Below, in pieces: positions 28,125 to 36,787 of a stretch of 64,000 bases of DNA. Numbering within the stretch: the first letter of the stretch is position 1; the number at the start of each line of letters is the position of its first letter. The notes under the pieces are model-generated. The model was not told the origin of the DNA. It saw nothing but the letters and a program-made list of their open reading frames with translations, and made no database searches. A program made the translations under genes and the position numbers. Source of the stretch: Loktanella sp. DSM 29012 (GTDB lineage Bacteria; Pseudomonadota; Alphaproteobacteria; Rhodobacterales; Rhodobacteraceae); contig NZ_FOEJ01000004.1 in assembly GCF_900110705.1 (NCBI RefSeq), positions 186,001 through 250,000 on the forward strand. The letters run 5' to 3'.

Positions 28125-28453
28125 TCGACAGCCTGCTGCTGCCTGCGATGGTGCTGGCGCTGCTGGCATGGCTGGTACCGAAACTGTTGTCGATGCTCTT
28201 GCCCGAGGGCATCAGGCCACTGGTCCTGAACGGCGCGCTGTCGTCGGTGATCCTGTGCGTGATCACGGGGGGCTATTTCATGGCGCTCTATGTGATCAGC
28301 GGGATACCGTTCGACCGTATCCTCGACCTTGGCATCTTGGGCAATGTCGTCTTTTTTGGCAAGCTGGCCATGTCGACCGCATTGATCTGGGGGCCGATCA
28401 TGGTGCTGTCATTGGCGGGTTTGCCGCGGACCTGGGTGGATGTGGTTTGGTAG
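28121..28453 (+). CDS. Small membrane protein, fourth gene of the array
   Basis: This 110-residue hydrophobic protein has three probable membrane helices: about residues 5-27 (LLPAMVLALLAWLVPKLLSML), 36-58 (VLNGALSSVILCVITGGYFMAL) and 78-100. No known family is recognised. Its ATG overlaps the ATPase stop by 4 bases, so it is translationally coupled to it. It ends 10 bases before the next gene. The tight coupling suggests that the ATPase works at or on the inner membrane. Confidence 0.78.
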   Translation: MIDSLLLPAMVLALLAWLVPKLLSMLLPEGIRPLVLNGALSSVILCVITGGYFMALYVISGIPFDRILDLGILGNVVFFGKLAMSTALIWGPIMVLSLAGLPRTWVDVVW

Positions 28454-28463
28454 GGGTGTCGGC

Positions 28464-29780
28464 ATGCATCGCTTGATTGCGCGGGGGTTGATGTTCGGCA
28501 ACCTCGTCGCGGTTGACAGTCCGGTGCTGGTGGCGCGCTACAACCGCGCGCTGGCGGCACTGACAGGGCGGACAACTGCGCTGGATCGGTTCCATATCGA
28601 TATATCCGGGTTCAGTCCCGAAATCGGCGAAGAGCTGGGCGACCCACGCTACCTCAATCCGCGGGGGCTGAACCGTCAGTTCATCCTGTTGACCACCGAT
28701 CAGGCGCGCGCGCCGCTGCTGGATGCGACCTTTTCGATCAGCAGGCAGATTTTGCGGCAGTTCATCACCGACAATCACGCGACGCTGTACACGCTGACCG
28801 CTCAGGACGCTGTGGCGGGTGAATTGCTGAATTCCGTCTATAAGGCCGAGGCCGCGGCACAGCTGTTCGATATCCGTCGCATACGGATCACCGCCGACAC
28901 CACCGCTGGAACGATCGCCAACGCACAGGCGCTGGGGGCGCTGATCGACGCGTTCACGACGCGTCCCGACGGCTGGTATGATGACGTATTGATCGCGCAG
29001 ATGATCGATCTGGCGCAAAAGACCGGGGACGTGTCGCGGCATCCGCTGCGCCTGACCCAGAACGAATACGTTGCTTCTGATTTCTGGACTGCACATTTCG
29101 GCGGGCTTTATGTGTTTCGGGACGTGACCCATCCTGCCGCGATCGCCGTTGACCCCGATCAGGCGCTGGGCGATCTGCCGATCCTCAGTCAGCTGGATTT
29201 CAACGACCGGGCGGCGATTGCACAGTTCCTGTCCGAAAACGATCTGGCGGTGCCTGTGGCGCAGGACCGCAGCGCGCGGACCGTTGCGATCCTGCGGCAC
29301 AAGATGGACCAGATCACGGCCCATACCGCGGCCATGGCGGGCGAGGCGCTGGATGTGGTGACCAGCCGCGACATGCATGCCCTGGCGCGGCGTCACGCAC
29401 AGGCCTTGCCGCAGGCGTGGTACGGGCTGGCCGCACTCTTGCGCTGGGCGGCCGATGGCGGGCCCTGGCCGCGCATCACTTCCGACGATCCGGCTTATTT
29501 CTATGTGATGCGCGCCCGTCCCGGCCCGCAGGCGGATCTGGTGAACATGATGCTGGCCGAACTGTCGCCGCTGGATGCCCGCCAGTTGTTCATCTGTCAT
29601 AAACGTGCGTTTTACGCAGCCTACGCGGGCTGGCCGGACCCGATGCGCGACTACGTGGCAAACATGCTCGAACGTGATTATCTGGGGAACAAGGCGCAGG
29701 TGCGCGACCAGTTGTTCGGTGACACGTCACGCCGGTCGGGGCCGCCGCCGCTGCCCGCCCGCCGTGGCCCATGGGGATAG
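28464..29780 (+). CDS. Unknown protein, fifth gene of the array (DUF6638-like)
   Basis: This 438-residue soluble-looking protein starts MHRLIARGLMFGNLVAVDSP; AGGGG upstream fits ATG 28464 rather than 28440. Conserved-looking blocks are FHIDISGFSPEIGEELGDPR, YLNPRGLNRQFILLTTDQAR and FWTAHFGGLYVFRDVTHP. The tail is proline/arginine-rich (RRSGPPPLPARRGPWG). From memory it resembles a Rhodobacterales family catalogued as DUF6638, of unknown function; this was not checked. No enzyme motif is evident. It follows the small membrane protein by 10 bases and is followed after 10 bases by another small membrane protein. Confidence 0.75.
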   Translation: MHRLIARGLMFGNLVAVDSPVLVARYNRALAALTGRTTALDRFHIDISGFSPEIGEELGDPRYLNPRGLNRQFILLTTDQARAPLLDATFSISRQILRQFITDNHATLYTLTAQDAVAGELLNSVYKAEAAAQLFDIRRIRITADTTAGTIANAQALGALIDAFTTRPDGWYDDVLIAQMIDLAQKTGDVSRHPLRLTQNEYVASDFWTAHFGGLYVFRDVTHPAAIAVDPDQALGDLPILSQLDFNDRAAIAQFLSENDLAVPVAQDRSARTVAILRHKMDQITAHTAAMAGEALDVVTSRDMHALARRHAQALPQAWYGLAALLRWAADGGPWPRITSDDPAYFYVMRARPGPQADLVNMMLAELSPLDARQLFICHKRAFYAAYAGWPDPMRDYVANMLERDYLGNKAQVRDQLFGDTSRRSGPPPLPARRGPWG

Positions 29781-29790
29781 TGAGGACCAA

Positions 29791-30057
29791 ATGGCCTTTG
29801 TCAGACTGCTTGTTTTTGCACTTGTCGGCCTGACGGTCGTGTATTGGTCACTGTCGCTGTATTCCGCGTCGCTGCGACGCGAACGGCTGGAAGACGACTA
29901 TGACGCCAACCCGGTGCCGGGTCAGACCCGCGAGGCCTATGTCGCCGCAGGAATGGCAACCTATCGCAAGGGCCTGCGGCCCAAGCTGCTGCTGGGCGTC
30001 TATGTCGTGCCGATTGTTGTCGTGTCGGTGATCATCTATGTGGTGAACAACAACTAA
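29791..30057 (+). CDS. Small membrane protein, sixth gene of the array
   Basis: This 88-residue protein has two membrane helices, about residues 3-22 (FVRLLVFALVGLTVVYWSLS) and 64-85 (LLLGVYVVPIVVVSVIIYVV). A charged loop between them contains RRERLEDDYDAN. The topology suggests both termini on the same side of the inner membrane. GAGGA lies upstream of the ATG. It is 10 bases after the previous gene and 9 bases before the DUF1523 gene, so it belongs to the same transcript. I do not recognise a named family. Confidence 0.75.
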   Translation: MAFVRLLVFALVGLTVVYWSLSLYSASLRRERLEDDYDANPVPGQTREAYVAAGMATYRKGLRPKLLLGVYVVPIVVVSVIIYVVNNN

Positions 30058-30066
30058 GGGGGCGTC

Positions 30067-30744
30067 ATGCGCGCGATATTCTTCTTTCTGCGTCTGTTGC
30101 CCATTCTGATATTGGGCGGTTTCCTGCATTACGTGCTGCCGCAGCATGACACCGTCCAGATCACCTCGACCGAGGTGATCCGCACGGATTTCAGCAATCT
30201 GAACCGGATATTCTATGCCCAGGCTGACAATGGCGGTGTCGAACAGGCCACCCGCGACCTGCGTCTGATCAACACGACCAAGGTGCGCACCTATCTGCTG
30301 GGGTTCATTCCGACCGACCGGACCGAGGTCATGGTCTACCGCAACGAGGACACCGGCTGGATCTGGCCACCCTATTTCAAGTTCGACAGCGCCGATCTGC
30401 AGGCCGAGGCATCGGCGGCCGCCCGTGCAGATGGCTGGTACAGCATCACGCATTATGGTTGGCGTAACCGTTGGCTGTCGATCTATCCCAACGCGGTGCG
30501 GATCACGCCGGTTGATGGCCCGAACCCCGGCATCGTGCCGTGGTTCAATATCTTTTTCTTCAGCTTTCTCTTTGTCGCCTTTTTTGTTGTGCGCGGCATG
30601 TGGCGGCAATTCCGCGAAAGGATGATCGATCCGTCAATCGATGCGGCAGAACACCAGTTCGACGAGGCCCGCGCAGGGTTGGCTCAACGCCGCAGCGGAT
30701 TGCGCCGCTGGCTGGACAGCTGGAAATCCAAGGACCGTCAGTGA
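30067..30744 (+). CDS. DUF1523 family membrane protein, last gene of the array
   Basis: This 225-residue protein shows the DUF1523 pattern: an N-terminal helix ending LGGFLHYVLPQHDTVQIT, a periplasmic domain with MVYRNEDTGWIWPPYFKFDS, then YSITHYGWRNRWLSIYPNAV. A second helix follows near 160-180 (FNIFFFSFLFVAFFVV), with a charged cytoplasmic tail. Function is unknown. It closes the seven-gene co-directional array that begins at 23930. Downstream is repeat copy 5 and then the convergent ALDH16 gene. Confidence 0.88.
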   Translation: MRAIFFFLRLLPILILGGFLHYVLPQHDTVQITSTEVIRTDFSNLNRIFYAQADNGGVEQATRDLRLINTTKVRTYLLGFIPTDRTEVMVYRNEDTGWIWPPYFKFDSADLQAEASAAARADGWYSITHYGWRNRWLSIYPNAVRITPVDGPNPGIVPWFNIFFFSFLFVAFFVVRGMWRQFRERMIDPSIDAAEHQFDEARAGLAQRRSGLRRWLDSWKSKDRQ

Positions 30745-30753
30745 GGGCAGGAC

Positions 30754-30797
30754 TGGGGCGCTGCCCCAGACCCCGGGATATTTACGACCAGAAGAAG
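30754..30797 (+). repeat. Dispersed intergenic element, copy 5 (GACCAGAAGAAG type)
   Basis: Hairpin TGGGGC GCT GCCCCA (30754-30768), then GACCCCGGGA and TATTTACGACCAGAAGAAG, placed between two convergent genes. Here no start codon follows it, and the hairpin may act as a terminator for the array. Confidence 0.75.
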
Positions 30798-30805
30798 TCT
30801 GGGCC

Positions 30806-33106
30806 TCAGGCCCCGTAGGGCACCCAGATCGTTTTGACCTCTGTTGCATGGTTCAGGATGTCGCGCGTGTGATCCTGCAACGGATCGAACGGCCCGGTCC
30901 AGGTGCGTTTGAGATTACCCGCGCTGGCCGCCTCGATCATCTGCGCGTGGCCGGACAGGCCCCAGACCGCGTCCAGATCAAGGTGCCGCGCCATGGGTTC
31001 TGCCAGATCGGCATGGGCACCGGTCAGGATATTCACCACGCCGGCTGGCACGTCTGAAGTATCCAGCACCTGGTAGAAATCGGTGGCAATCAGAGGAAAC
31101 GCCTCTGACGCAGCCAGTGCCACGCGGTTCCCCATCGCAATCGCCGGGGCCATCAGGCTGACCAAGCCAAGCAAAGGCTGCGCATCCGGGCACAGGATGC
31201 CGATCTTGCCTACAGGTTCCTTCATCGCCAGTGCCACGCCGCGTAGCGGGACGCCTTTGACCTGGCCATCGTATTTGTCGGCCCAGGCGGCAGCGCTGAA
31301 CAATCGGTCGATAGAGGCCGCGACCTCTGCCTTGCCGTCCTTGCCGGTCATATCCTTGATGCGGTTGGCGAATTCATCCGCGCGGGCTGACAGGTTTTCG
31401 CCGATGTAATACAGAATCTGCGCGCGCAGATGGCCCGTGGTCCGCGACCAGCCGCTGGCAGCATTCATCGCCTCGACCGCATTGCGCAGGTCCTTGCGGT
31501 TCGACAGGCTCGCATGTCCCAGCAGCTTGCCCTTGGGGCCGTAGACCGCACGGGAATAGCCGCCGTCAGGTCGCGCCTGTTTGCCACCGATGTACAGCTT
31601 GGCCGTGCGGTCCAGACCCTCTGCTGTGCCGTCACCGGTGTAGGCTGCGACAGCCGCTGGCGATTTGGTCGCATTAGCGGGTCTGGTATAGCCGCCCAGC
31701 CCCTCCCAGCCGCCTTCGCGGCCAAAACCGCTTTCGCGGACCCCGCCAAAAGGGGCTGCGGCATCCATCATGTTGGTGCCGTTGATCCAGACGATCCCCG
31801 CGACCAGTTTTGGTGCGAGGTCGAGCGCGAGGTTCACGTTCTCCGACCAGACCGACGCGGCAAGACCGTAGGCGGTGTTGTTCGCGATCTCGACCGCCTC
31901 AGCCGGTGTCCGGAACGTGGTCGACACCAGTACGGGGCCAAAGATTTCCTGTTGCATCAGCGGTGATGCCGGGGCCAGGCCGCTGATAAGTGTCGGCGGG
32001 TAATAGCAGCCGGCTGGTACGGCAGTCTGGTAGACCTCGCCATCGGTATTCGCCGCAACCATGTCGCGCACGCGGGCCAGTTGGTCAGGATGCACCATGG
32101 CACCGATGTCGATGCATTTATCCAGCGGATCGCCGATGCGCAGGCTGTCCATGCGGGCGCGCAGCTTGGCGTGGAACACATCCGCGATGCCCTCCTGGAC
32201 CAACAGGCGCGACCCAGCACAGCAGACCTGGCCCTGATTGAACCAGATGGCATCGACCAGACCTTCCACCGCGCTGTCGATGTCGGCGTCGTCGCACACG
32301 ATGTAGGGGCCCTTGCCACCCAGCTCGAGCGACAGCGCCTTGCCGGTACCGGCGGTGGCCTCGCGGATGCGGCGACCCACGGCGGTGGACCCGGTGAACG
32401 CGACCTTGTCCACGTCGGCCGTCACGATCATCTCGCCCACGGCACCGTCGCCCGTCACGATGTTCACGACGCCTGCCGGCACGCCGGCCTGACCGCAGAT
32501 ATCCGCAAACAGCAGGGCCGTCAGCGGCGTCCATTCGGCTGGTTTCAGGACAACCGTGTTGCCCATCGCCAGCGCCGGCGCGATTTTCCAGGCCAGCATC
32601 AGCAGCGGGAAATTCCACGGGATCACCTGACCGCAAACGCCCAGGGCTGCGCGGTCCGGCATCTCGGTCCCCATCAACTGGGCGTAGCCCGCGTGGTGAT
32701 AGAAATGGCGTTGTGCCAATGTGACGTCGATATCGCGCGCCTCGCGGATCGGCTTGCCGTTGTCCAGCGTTTCCAGCACCGCAAAGAGCCGCGCATGTTT
32801 CTGCAACAGCCGCGCCAGCGCATAGAGCACCCGCGCGCGGGCCGCACCATCCTTGGCCCATGCGGTTTGCGCCTTGCGCGCGGCCTTGACGGCGGCATCG
32901 ACATCCGCCTGTGTGGCCTGCGAGACCTGTGCCAGCGTCTGACCGGTTGCAGGGTTCACCGTCGCGAACAGATCGCCCGGTGCCGTCCAGGCCCCGCCGA
33001 TAAAGTGACCGAAATCACCCTTTTCAGCCAGCCAGGCGTAGGCTTCCTTGGCGCTCTCGGGGGCAGGGCCGTACTCCATCGTCTCAAAGATCTCCTTGAC
33101 GGTCAT
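30806..33106 (-). CDS. Two-domain aldehyde dehydrogenase, ALDH16 type
   Basis: This 766-residue protein is one and a half times normal ALDH length. Residues 1 to about 490 form a complete ALDH: VIPWNFPLLMLAWKIAPALA, GSTAVGR, general base Glu261 in ELGGKGP and catalytic Cys295 in NQGQVCCAGSR. Residues of about 510-766 repeat an ALDH-like fold (YIGGKQARPDGGYSRAVYGP, then MAPAIAMGNRVALAASEAFP) without a recognisable catalytic cysteine. This is the ALDH16 architecture, structurally studied in a Loktanella enzyme. It follows deoC on the same strand, so it probably oxidises the acetaldehyde that DeoC releases to acetate. Repeat copy 6 lies in the gap before its ATG. Confidence 0.9.
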   Translation of the reverse strand: MTVKEIFETMEYGPAPESAKEAYAWLAEKGDFGHFIGGAWTAPGDLFATVNPATGQTLAQVSQATQADVDAAVKAARKAQTAWAKDGAARARVLYALARLLQKHARLFAVLETLDNGKPIREARDIDVTLAQRHFYHHAGYAQLMGTEMPDRAALGVCGQVIPWNFPLLMLAWKIAPALAMGNTVVLKPAEWTPLTALLFADICGQAGVPAGVVNIVTGDGAVGEMIVTADVDKVAFTGSTAVGRRIREATAGTGKALSLELGGKGPYIVCDDADIDSAVEGLVDAIWFNQGQVCCAGSRLLVQEGIADVFHAKLRARMDSLRIGDPLDKCIDIGAMVHPDQLARVRDMVAANTDGEVYQTAVPAGCYYPPTLISGLAPASPLMQQEIFGPVLVSTTFRTPAEAVEIANNTAYGLAASVWSENVNLALDLAPKLVAGIVWINGTNMMDAAAPFGGVRESGFGREGGWEGLGGYTRPANATKSPAAVAAYTGDGTAEGLDRTAKLYIGGKQARPDGGYSRAVYGPKGKLLGHASLSNRKDLRNAVEAMNAASGWSRTTGHLRAQILYYIGENLSARADEFANRIKDMTGKDGKAEVAASIDRLFSAAAWADKYDGQVKGVPLRGVALAMKEPVGKIGILCPDAQPLLGLVSLMAPAIAMGNRVALAASEAFPLIATDFYQVLDTSDVPAGVVNILTGAHADLAEPMARHLDLDAVWGLSGHAQMIEAASAGNLKRTWTGPFDPLQDHTRDILNHATEVKTIWVPYGA

Positions 33107-33120
33107 CGCTGAACCCCTGT

Positions 33121-33142
33121 CATCATCTTGCCAAAAATACTC
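33121..33142 (-). repeat. Dispersed intergenic element, copy 6 (GGCAAGATGATG type)
   Basis: On the minus strand: GTATTTTTGGCAAGATGATG (core identical to copy 4), ending 14 bases before the ALDH16 ATG. The CCTCCGGCGGG arm is missing, so this is a truncated copy. Confidence 0.72.
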
Positions 33143-33154
33143 AAAATACGACGG

Positions 33155-34141
33155 TCATGCCATCGCGTGACGCCATCCGGCAGAGTAGCTGCCGCTGACG
33201 TGATGTTCCAATTGCCGTTCGATATCGCCCAGCAGGGACGATGCGCCAAAGCGGAACAGATCGGGTTGCAGCCAGCGGTCGCCCAGCTCGTCCTTGATCA
33301 TGGACAGATAGACCAGCGCGTCCTTGGCCTTGGAAATGCCGCCGGCGGGTTTGTAGCCGACGCAAATCCCTGTCGCCGCATGATAGTCGCGGATCGCGCG
33401 GATCATGGTGAGGGTCACGGGCAGGGTGGCGTTGACGCCTTCCTTGCCGGTGGAGGTCTTGATGAAATCGGCACCTGCCATCATGCACACCAGCGAGGCG
33501 CGGGCGACGTTGCGCAGTGTGCCCAGCTCGCCCGTGGCCAAGATCGCCTTGACGTGGGCCGCGCCGCAGGCGGCGCGCATCTGCGCCATTTCATCGTAAA
33601 GCGCCTGCCAGTTTCCGGTCAGCACATGGCGGCGGCTGATGACGATGTCGATTTCCTGCGCACCGGCGGCGACGCTTTCGCCGATTTCGGCCAGCCGCAG
33701 GTGGAACGGCGACAGACCCGCCGGAAATCCGGTGGACACGGCGGCAACCGGGATACCGGACCCGGCCAAAGCATTGACAGCCACCGGCACCATGTCGTGA
33801 TAGACGCAAACCGCCCCCGTAGTCAGGCCGGTCATCCCCAGCGCATCCAGCAGCGGGGCGGACACCGGCTGGCGGGCCTTGGCGCACAGGCGGCGCACGC
33901 GGGCGTCTGTATCGTCACCCGCGAGTGTCGTGAGGTCGATCAGGCTGACAGCCTTGCACAGCCAAGCGGCTTGATAATCCTTTTTCACGCTGCGACGGCC
34001 CGGCAGGCTGGCGGCGCGCCGCTCGATTGCGGAGGTATTCGCCTGAGCGCGCATCACCCAGTCCATGTCCAGCGGCATTCCGGGATTGCGGGGCAGATGC
34101 ACCTGCGGCAGGTGCGCTGTGGTGGTGTCTTGCAGGGTCAC
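33155..34141 (-). CDS. deoC: Deoxyribose-phosphate aldolase
   Basis: This 328-residue DeoC cleaves 2-deoxyribose 5-phosphate to acetaldehyde and glyceraldehyde 3-phosphate. The Schiff-base lysine is in [12 protein letters not shown] and the second active-site lysine in [15 protein letters not shown]. The upstream [10 protein letters not shown] and [15 protein letters not shown] segments are typical. The N-terminus is about 70 residues longer than E. coli DeoC, the usual long alphaproteobacterial form. The frame remains open far upstream antisense to rpe; I chose GTG 34141 because no ATG lies between it and [11 protein letters not shown] and GAGG precedes it. It forms an operon with ALDH16. 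A palindromic operator candidate lies 58 bases upstream. Confidence 0.9.
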   Translation of the reverse strand: MTLQDTTTAHLPQVHLPRNPGMPLDMDWVMRAQANTSAIERRAASLPGRRSVKKDYQAAWLCKAVSLIDLTTLAGDDTDARVRRLCAKARQPVSAPLLDALGMTGLTTGAVCVYHDMVPVAVNALAGSGIPVAAVSTGFPAGLSPFHLRLAEIGESVAAGAQEIDIVISRRHVLTGNWQALYDEMAQMRAACGAAHVKAILATGELGTLRNVARASLVCMMAGADFIKTSTGKEGVNATLPVTLTMIRAIRDYHAATGICVGYKPAGGISKAKDALVYLSMIKDELGDRWLQPDLFRFGASSLLGDIERQLEHHVSGSYSAGWRHAMA

Positions 34142-34198
34142 GGGCGGCCTCGTCAAATGTTTGCGAAACCGTGGCACGGGCGGGCCTGCGGCGCAAGG

Positions 34199-34216
34199 TT
34201 TGACCGAATGGTCAAA
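34199..34216. promoter_or_regulatory. Palindromic operator candidate between deoC and rpe
   Basis: TTTGACCGAATGGTCAAA has perfect 7-base arms around GAAT and lies in the divergent deoC/rpe intergenic region. Its core TTGACCGAATGGTCAA differs at one position from the RutR-type consensus TTGACCANNTGGTCAA, a TetR-family regulator of pyrimidine catabolism. A TetR-type repressor tying deoC-ALDH16 to nucleoside supply is an inference. Confidence 0.5.
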
Positions 34217-34294
34217 AGGCGTCGACGCAGCGTCAGGGAGGTGACGAGGCGGGCATTTGCCGATACAGCAGGCCAAACAACGCCGGAGCGCCCC

Positions 34295-34972
34295 ATGAGT
34301 TTTGATCGCAGCCTGAAAATCGCCCCTTCGATCCTGTCGGCGGATTTTGCCAATTTCGGTGCGGAAATCCGCGCGATCGAGGCGCAGGGCGCCGATTGGG
34401 TGCATGTCGACGTCATGGATGGCCATTTCGTGCCGAATCTCACTTTTGGCCCGCCTGCGGTCAAGGCGTTCCGTCCGCATGTGAAAACGGTGATGGACGT
34501 GCATCTGATGATCTCGCCGGTGGATGCCTACATCGACGCCTACGCCGATGCGGGGGCCGATATCCTGACGGCGCATATCGAGGCCGGACCGCATATTCAC
34601 CGCACGCTTCAGGCGATCCACGCGGCGGGGATGAAGGCGGGCGTGGCCCTGAACCCCGGCACCCCGGCCGAGGCCGTGGCCGATCTGCTGGATATGGCCG
34701 ATCTGATCTGCGTGATGACGGTGAACCCCGGTTTCGGTGGGCAGAAGTTTATCGACATGACGGCCAAGGTGGCCAAGCTGCGCGCCATGATCGGCGACCG
34801 CGCGGTGCACATCGAGATTGACGGTGGTGTTGATCCCGTGACCGCTCCGTTGGTGCGGGCGGCTGGCGCCGATGTGCTGGTCGCAGGCTCTGCCGTGTTC
34901 AAGGGCGGATCGGTCGACAAGCCGGAGGTTTACGGCGCGAACATGCAGGCCATTCGCGCCGCCGCAGGCTGA
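34295..34972 (+). CDS. rpe: Ribulose-phosphate 3-epimerase
   Basis: This 225-residue TIM-barrel enzyme begins [15 protein letters not shown]. It has the metal/active-site motifs [18 protein letters not shown] and MDVHLMI, the loop [14 protein letters not shown] and the closing [10 protein letters not shown], then AGSAVFKG. It interconverts ribulose 5-phosphate and xylulose 5-phosphate in the pentose phosphate pathway. ATG 34295 has CGGAG upstream; the frame runs antisense through deoC before that. It is transcribed divergently from deoC, and sharing the palindromic site with deoC would couple pentose and deoxypentose metabolism. Confidence 0.97.
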   Translation: MSFDRSLKIAPSILSADFANFGAEIRAIEAQGADWVHVDVMDGHFVPNLTFGPPAVKAFRPHVKTVMDVHLMISPVDAYIDAYADAGADILTAHIEAGPHIHRTLQAIHAAGMKAGVALNPGTPAEAVADLLDMADLICVMTVNPGFGGQKFIDMTAKVAKLRAMIGDRAVHIEIDGGVDPVTAPLVRAAGADVLVAGSAVFKGGSVDKPEVYGANMQAIRAAAG

Positions 34973-34973
34973 C

Positions 34974-35019
34974 GGCGGGACGCCGCTGTTTCGCTGACGC
35001 GAAAGACGCCCCGCCCGCC
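34974..35019. terminator. Hairpin between rpe and the convergent alpha-glucosidase gene
   Basis: Outer arms GGCGGG (34974-34979) and CCCGCC (35014-35019) enclose a perfect inner stem, TTTCGC TGAC GCGAAA (34989-35004). There is no clear T tract. It sits between convergent stops and probably ends both transcripts. Confidence 0.45.
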
Positions 35020-35025
35020 GACCCG

Positions 35026-36657
35026 CTATGCGCTGATCGTCACGTCGTCCGTGTGATCGAGGTAGACCAAGCCGCTGCCAGGCAGCGTCAGCGTGCCGTC
35101 TGCCAGCGTTGCATGATGCGGGCCTGTGATGCCGGCAGCACCCGCGACCTGCAATGTCACCGCATCGGCGCGGAGGTTGAACAGGCAGGTCAGATGCCGA
35201 CCGTCCACGCTGCGCCGCAGGCCCAACACGGGATCGGGCAGGTCGAGGAACGTCGTCTTGCCGCGCGTCATGCAGGGATGTTCCCGGCGGAACGCGATGA
35301 TGTCACGGTAGAAATGCAGCACACTGTCGTTTGCGGCCTCTTGCAGGTCGACCGCATGCGCCGCCTGTGGTGCCTTGATCGGCAACCAGGGTGTGCCATC
35401 GGTAAACCCGGCGTTGGGGGCATCCGACTCCCAGACCATGGGCGTGCGGCAGCCGTCGCGACCCTTGATCCCCGGCCAATAGCGGATCGCCTGCGCGTCG
35501 GTCAGTTCATGGTATTCCATGACGGTTTCCAACTGGCCGAGTTCTTCGCCCTGATAGATACCGATGGTCCCTTCAAAGCTGAACAGCATCGCGGCCGACA
35601 GACGGGCCATCGCATCCTCTGACACCGCGTATTTCGACCAGCGCGACACATGGCGCACGACGTCGTGGTTCGAGAATGACCATTCGGGATGACCATCCGG
35701 CGCGCCCGCCTGAAAGCTTTCGATGCAGTTGCGGAAATGCGCAGGCGTGAATTCATCCGACAGCATGGCAAAGCTGTAGGCCATGTGCAGCCGGCCGTTG
35801 CCCTTGGTGTAATCGGCCATCAGGTCGATGCTGCGCTGGCCGTGGTCGCCCACTTCGCCCACCATCATGATCTCGTCATACTGATCGGTCAGCGCCCGCA
35901 GCCGTTCGATGAACAACACGTTTTCGGGGCGGTTCTTGTTATAGATGTTGTCCTGCATGCCAAACAGGTCGGATGACATGACGATCATCCCCTCGGGGCG
36001 CGGGGCAGGGGGATTGGATCTCAGTTGCGCGTCGTGAACGTAGTAGTTGACGGTATCCAGACGGAACCCGTCCAACCCGCGATCCAGCCAGAATTTGCAG
36101 GTGTCCAGAATGGCATCCTGCACATCGGGGTTGTTGAAATTCAGGTCCGGTTGGCTGGTCAGGAAATTGTGCTGGTAATATTGCCGCCGGGTTGCGTCGT
36201 ATTCCCACGCGGGTCCGCCAAAATGGCTGTGCCAGTTGGTGGGCGGGCTACCGTCCTCCAGCGGGTCGGCCCAGACGTACCAGTCGGCCTTTGGGTTGTC
36301 GCGATCCTTGCGCGATTCGATGAACCACGGGTGCTGGTCAGAGGTATGCGACAGCACCTGATCCACGATCACCTTCAGCCCCAGATCATGGGCGGTTTTC
36401 AGCATCTCGTCAAAATCGTCCAGCGTGCCGAACAGCGGATCGATGTCGGTATAGTTCGACACGTCATAGCCCATGTCGGCCATCGGCGAGGTAAAGATCG
36501 GCGATAGCCAGATGCAATCCACGCCGAGCAAGGCGATATGCGGCAGGCGGCGGGTGATGCCGGGCAGGTCGCCCACGCCGTCACCTGTGCTGTCCTGATA
36601 GGACCGGGGATAGATCTGGTAGATGACGGCGTCGCGCCACCATTCTCGCGTGCTCAT
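35026..36657 (-). CDS. Alpha-glucosidase (GH13 family)
   Basis: This 543-residue protein has the GH13 catalytic barrel. Region I is VIVDQVLSHTSDQHPW. The nucleophile Asp is in DGFRLDTVNYY, the acid/base Glu in EIMMVGEVGD and the transition-state Asp in WSFSNHDVVRH. The C-terminal beta domain begins near 440. Its start WWRDAVIYQIYPRSYQDSTG is the oligo-1,6-glucosidase/trehalose-hydrolase-like subgroup. It lacks a signal peptide, so it hydrolyses imported maltose-, sucrose- or trehalose-type sugars in the cytoplasm. GGAGG precedes the ATG. No sugar ABC transporter is next to it, which is unusual for the roseobacter aglA locus. Confidence 0.93.
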   Translation of the reverse strand: MSTREWWRDAVIYQIYPRSYQDSTGDGVGDLPGITRRLPHIALLGVDCIWLSPIFTSPMADMGYDVSNYTDIDPLFGTLDDFDEMLKTAHDLGLKVIVDQVLSHTSDQHPWFIESRKDRDNPKADWYVWADPLEDGSPPTNWHSHFGGPAWEYDATRRQYYQHNFLTSQPDLNFNNPDVQDAILDTCKFWLDRGLDGFRLDTVNYYVHDAQLRSNPPAPRPEGMIVMSSDLFGMQDNIYNKNRPENVLFIERLRALTDQYDEIMMVGEVGDHGQRSIDLMADYTKGNGRLHMAYSFAMLSDEFTPAHFRNCIESFQAGAPDGHPEWSFSNHDVVRHVSRWSKYAVSEDAMARLSAAMLFSFEGTIGIYQGEELGQLETVMEYHELTDAQAIRYWPGIKGRDGCRTPMVWESDAPNAGFTDGTPWLPIKAPQAAHAVDLQEAANDSVLHFYRDIIAFRREHPCMTRGKTTFLDLPDPVLGLRRSVDGRHLTCLFNLRADAVTLQVAGAAGITGPHHATLADGTLTLPGSGLVYLDHTDDVTISA

Positions 36658-36787
36658 GTAGGCCTCCGATGAAACGTGGTGTCAGGGCGGTGGTAGCGCA
36701 ATCACAAATCCACGCAAGGCCCGCCGCACGCTTTGCCTTGCATGGCACCGCGCGAGAAAGCACAACGTTGCAAAACGAGGGATGATG

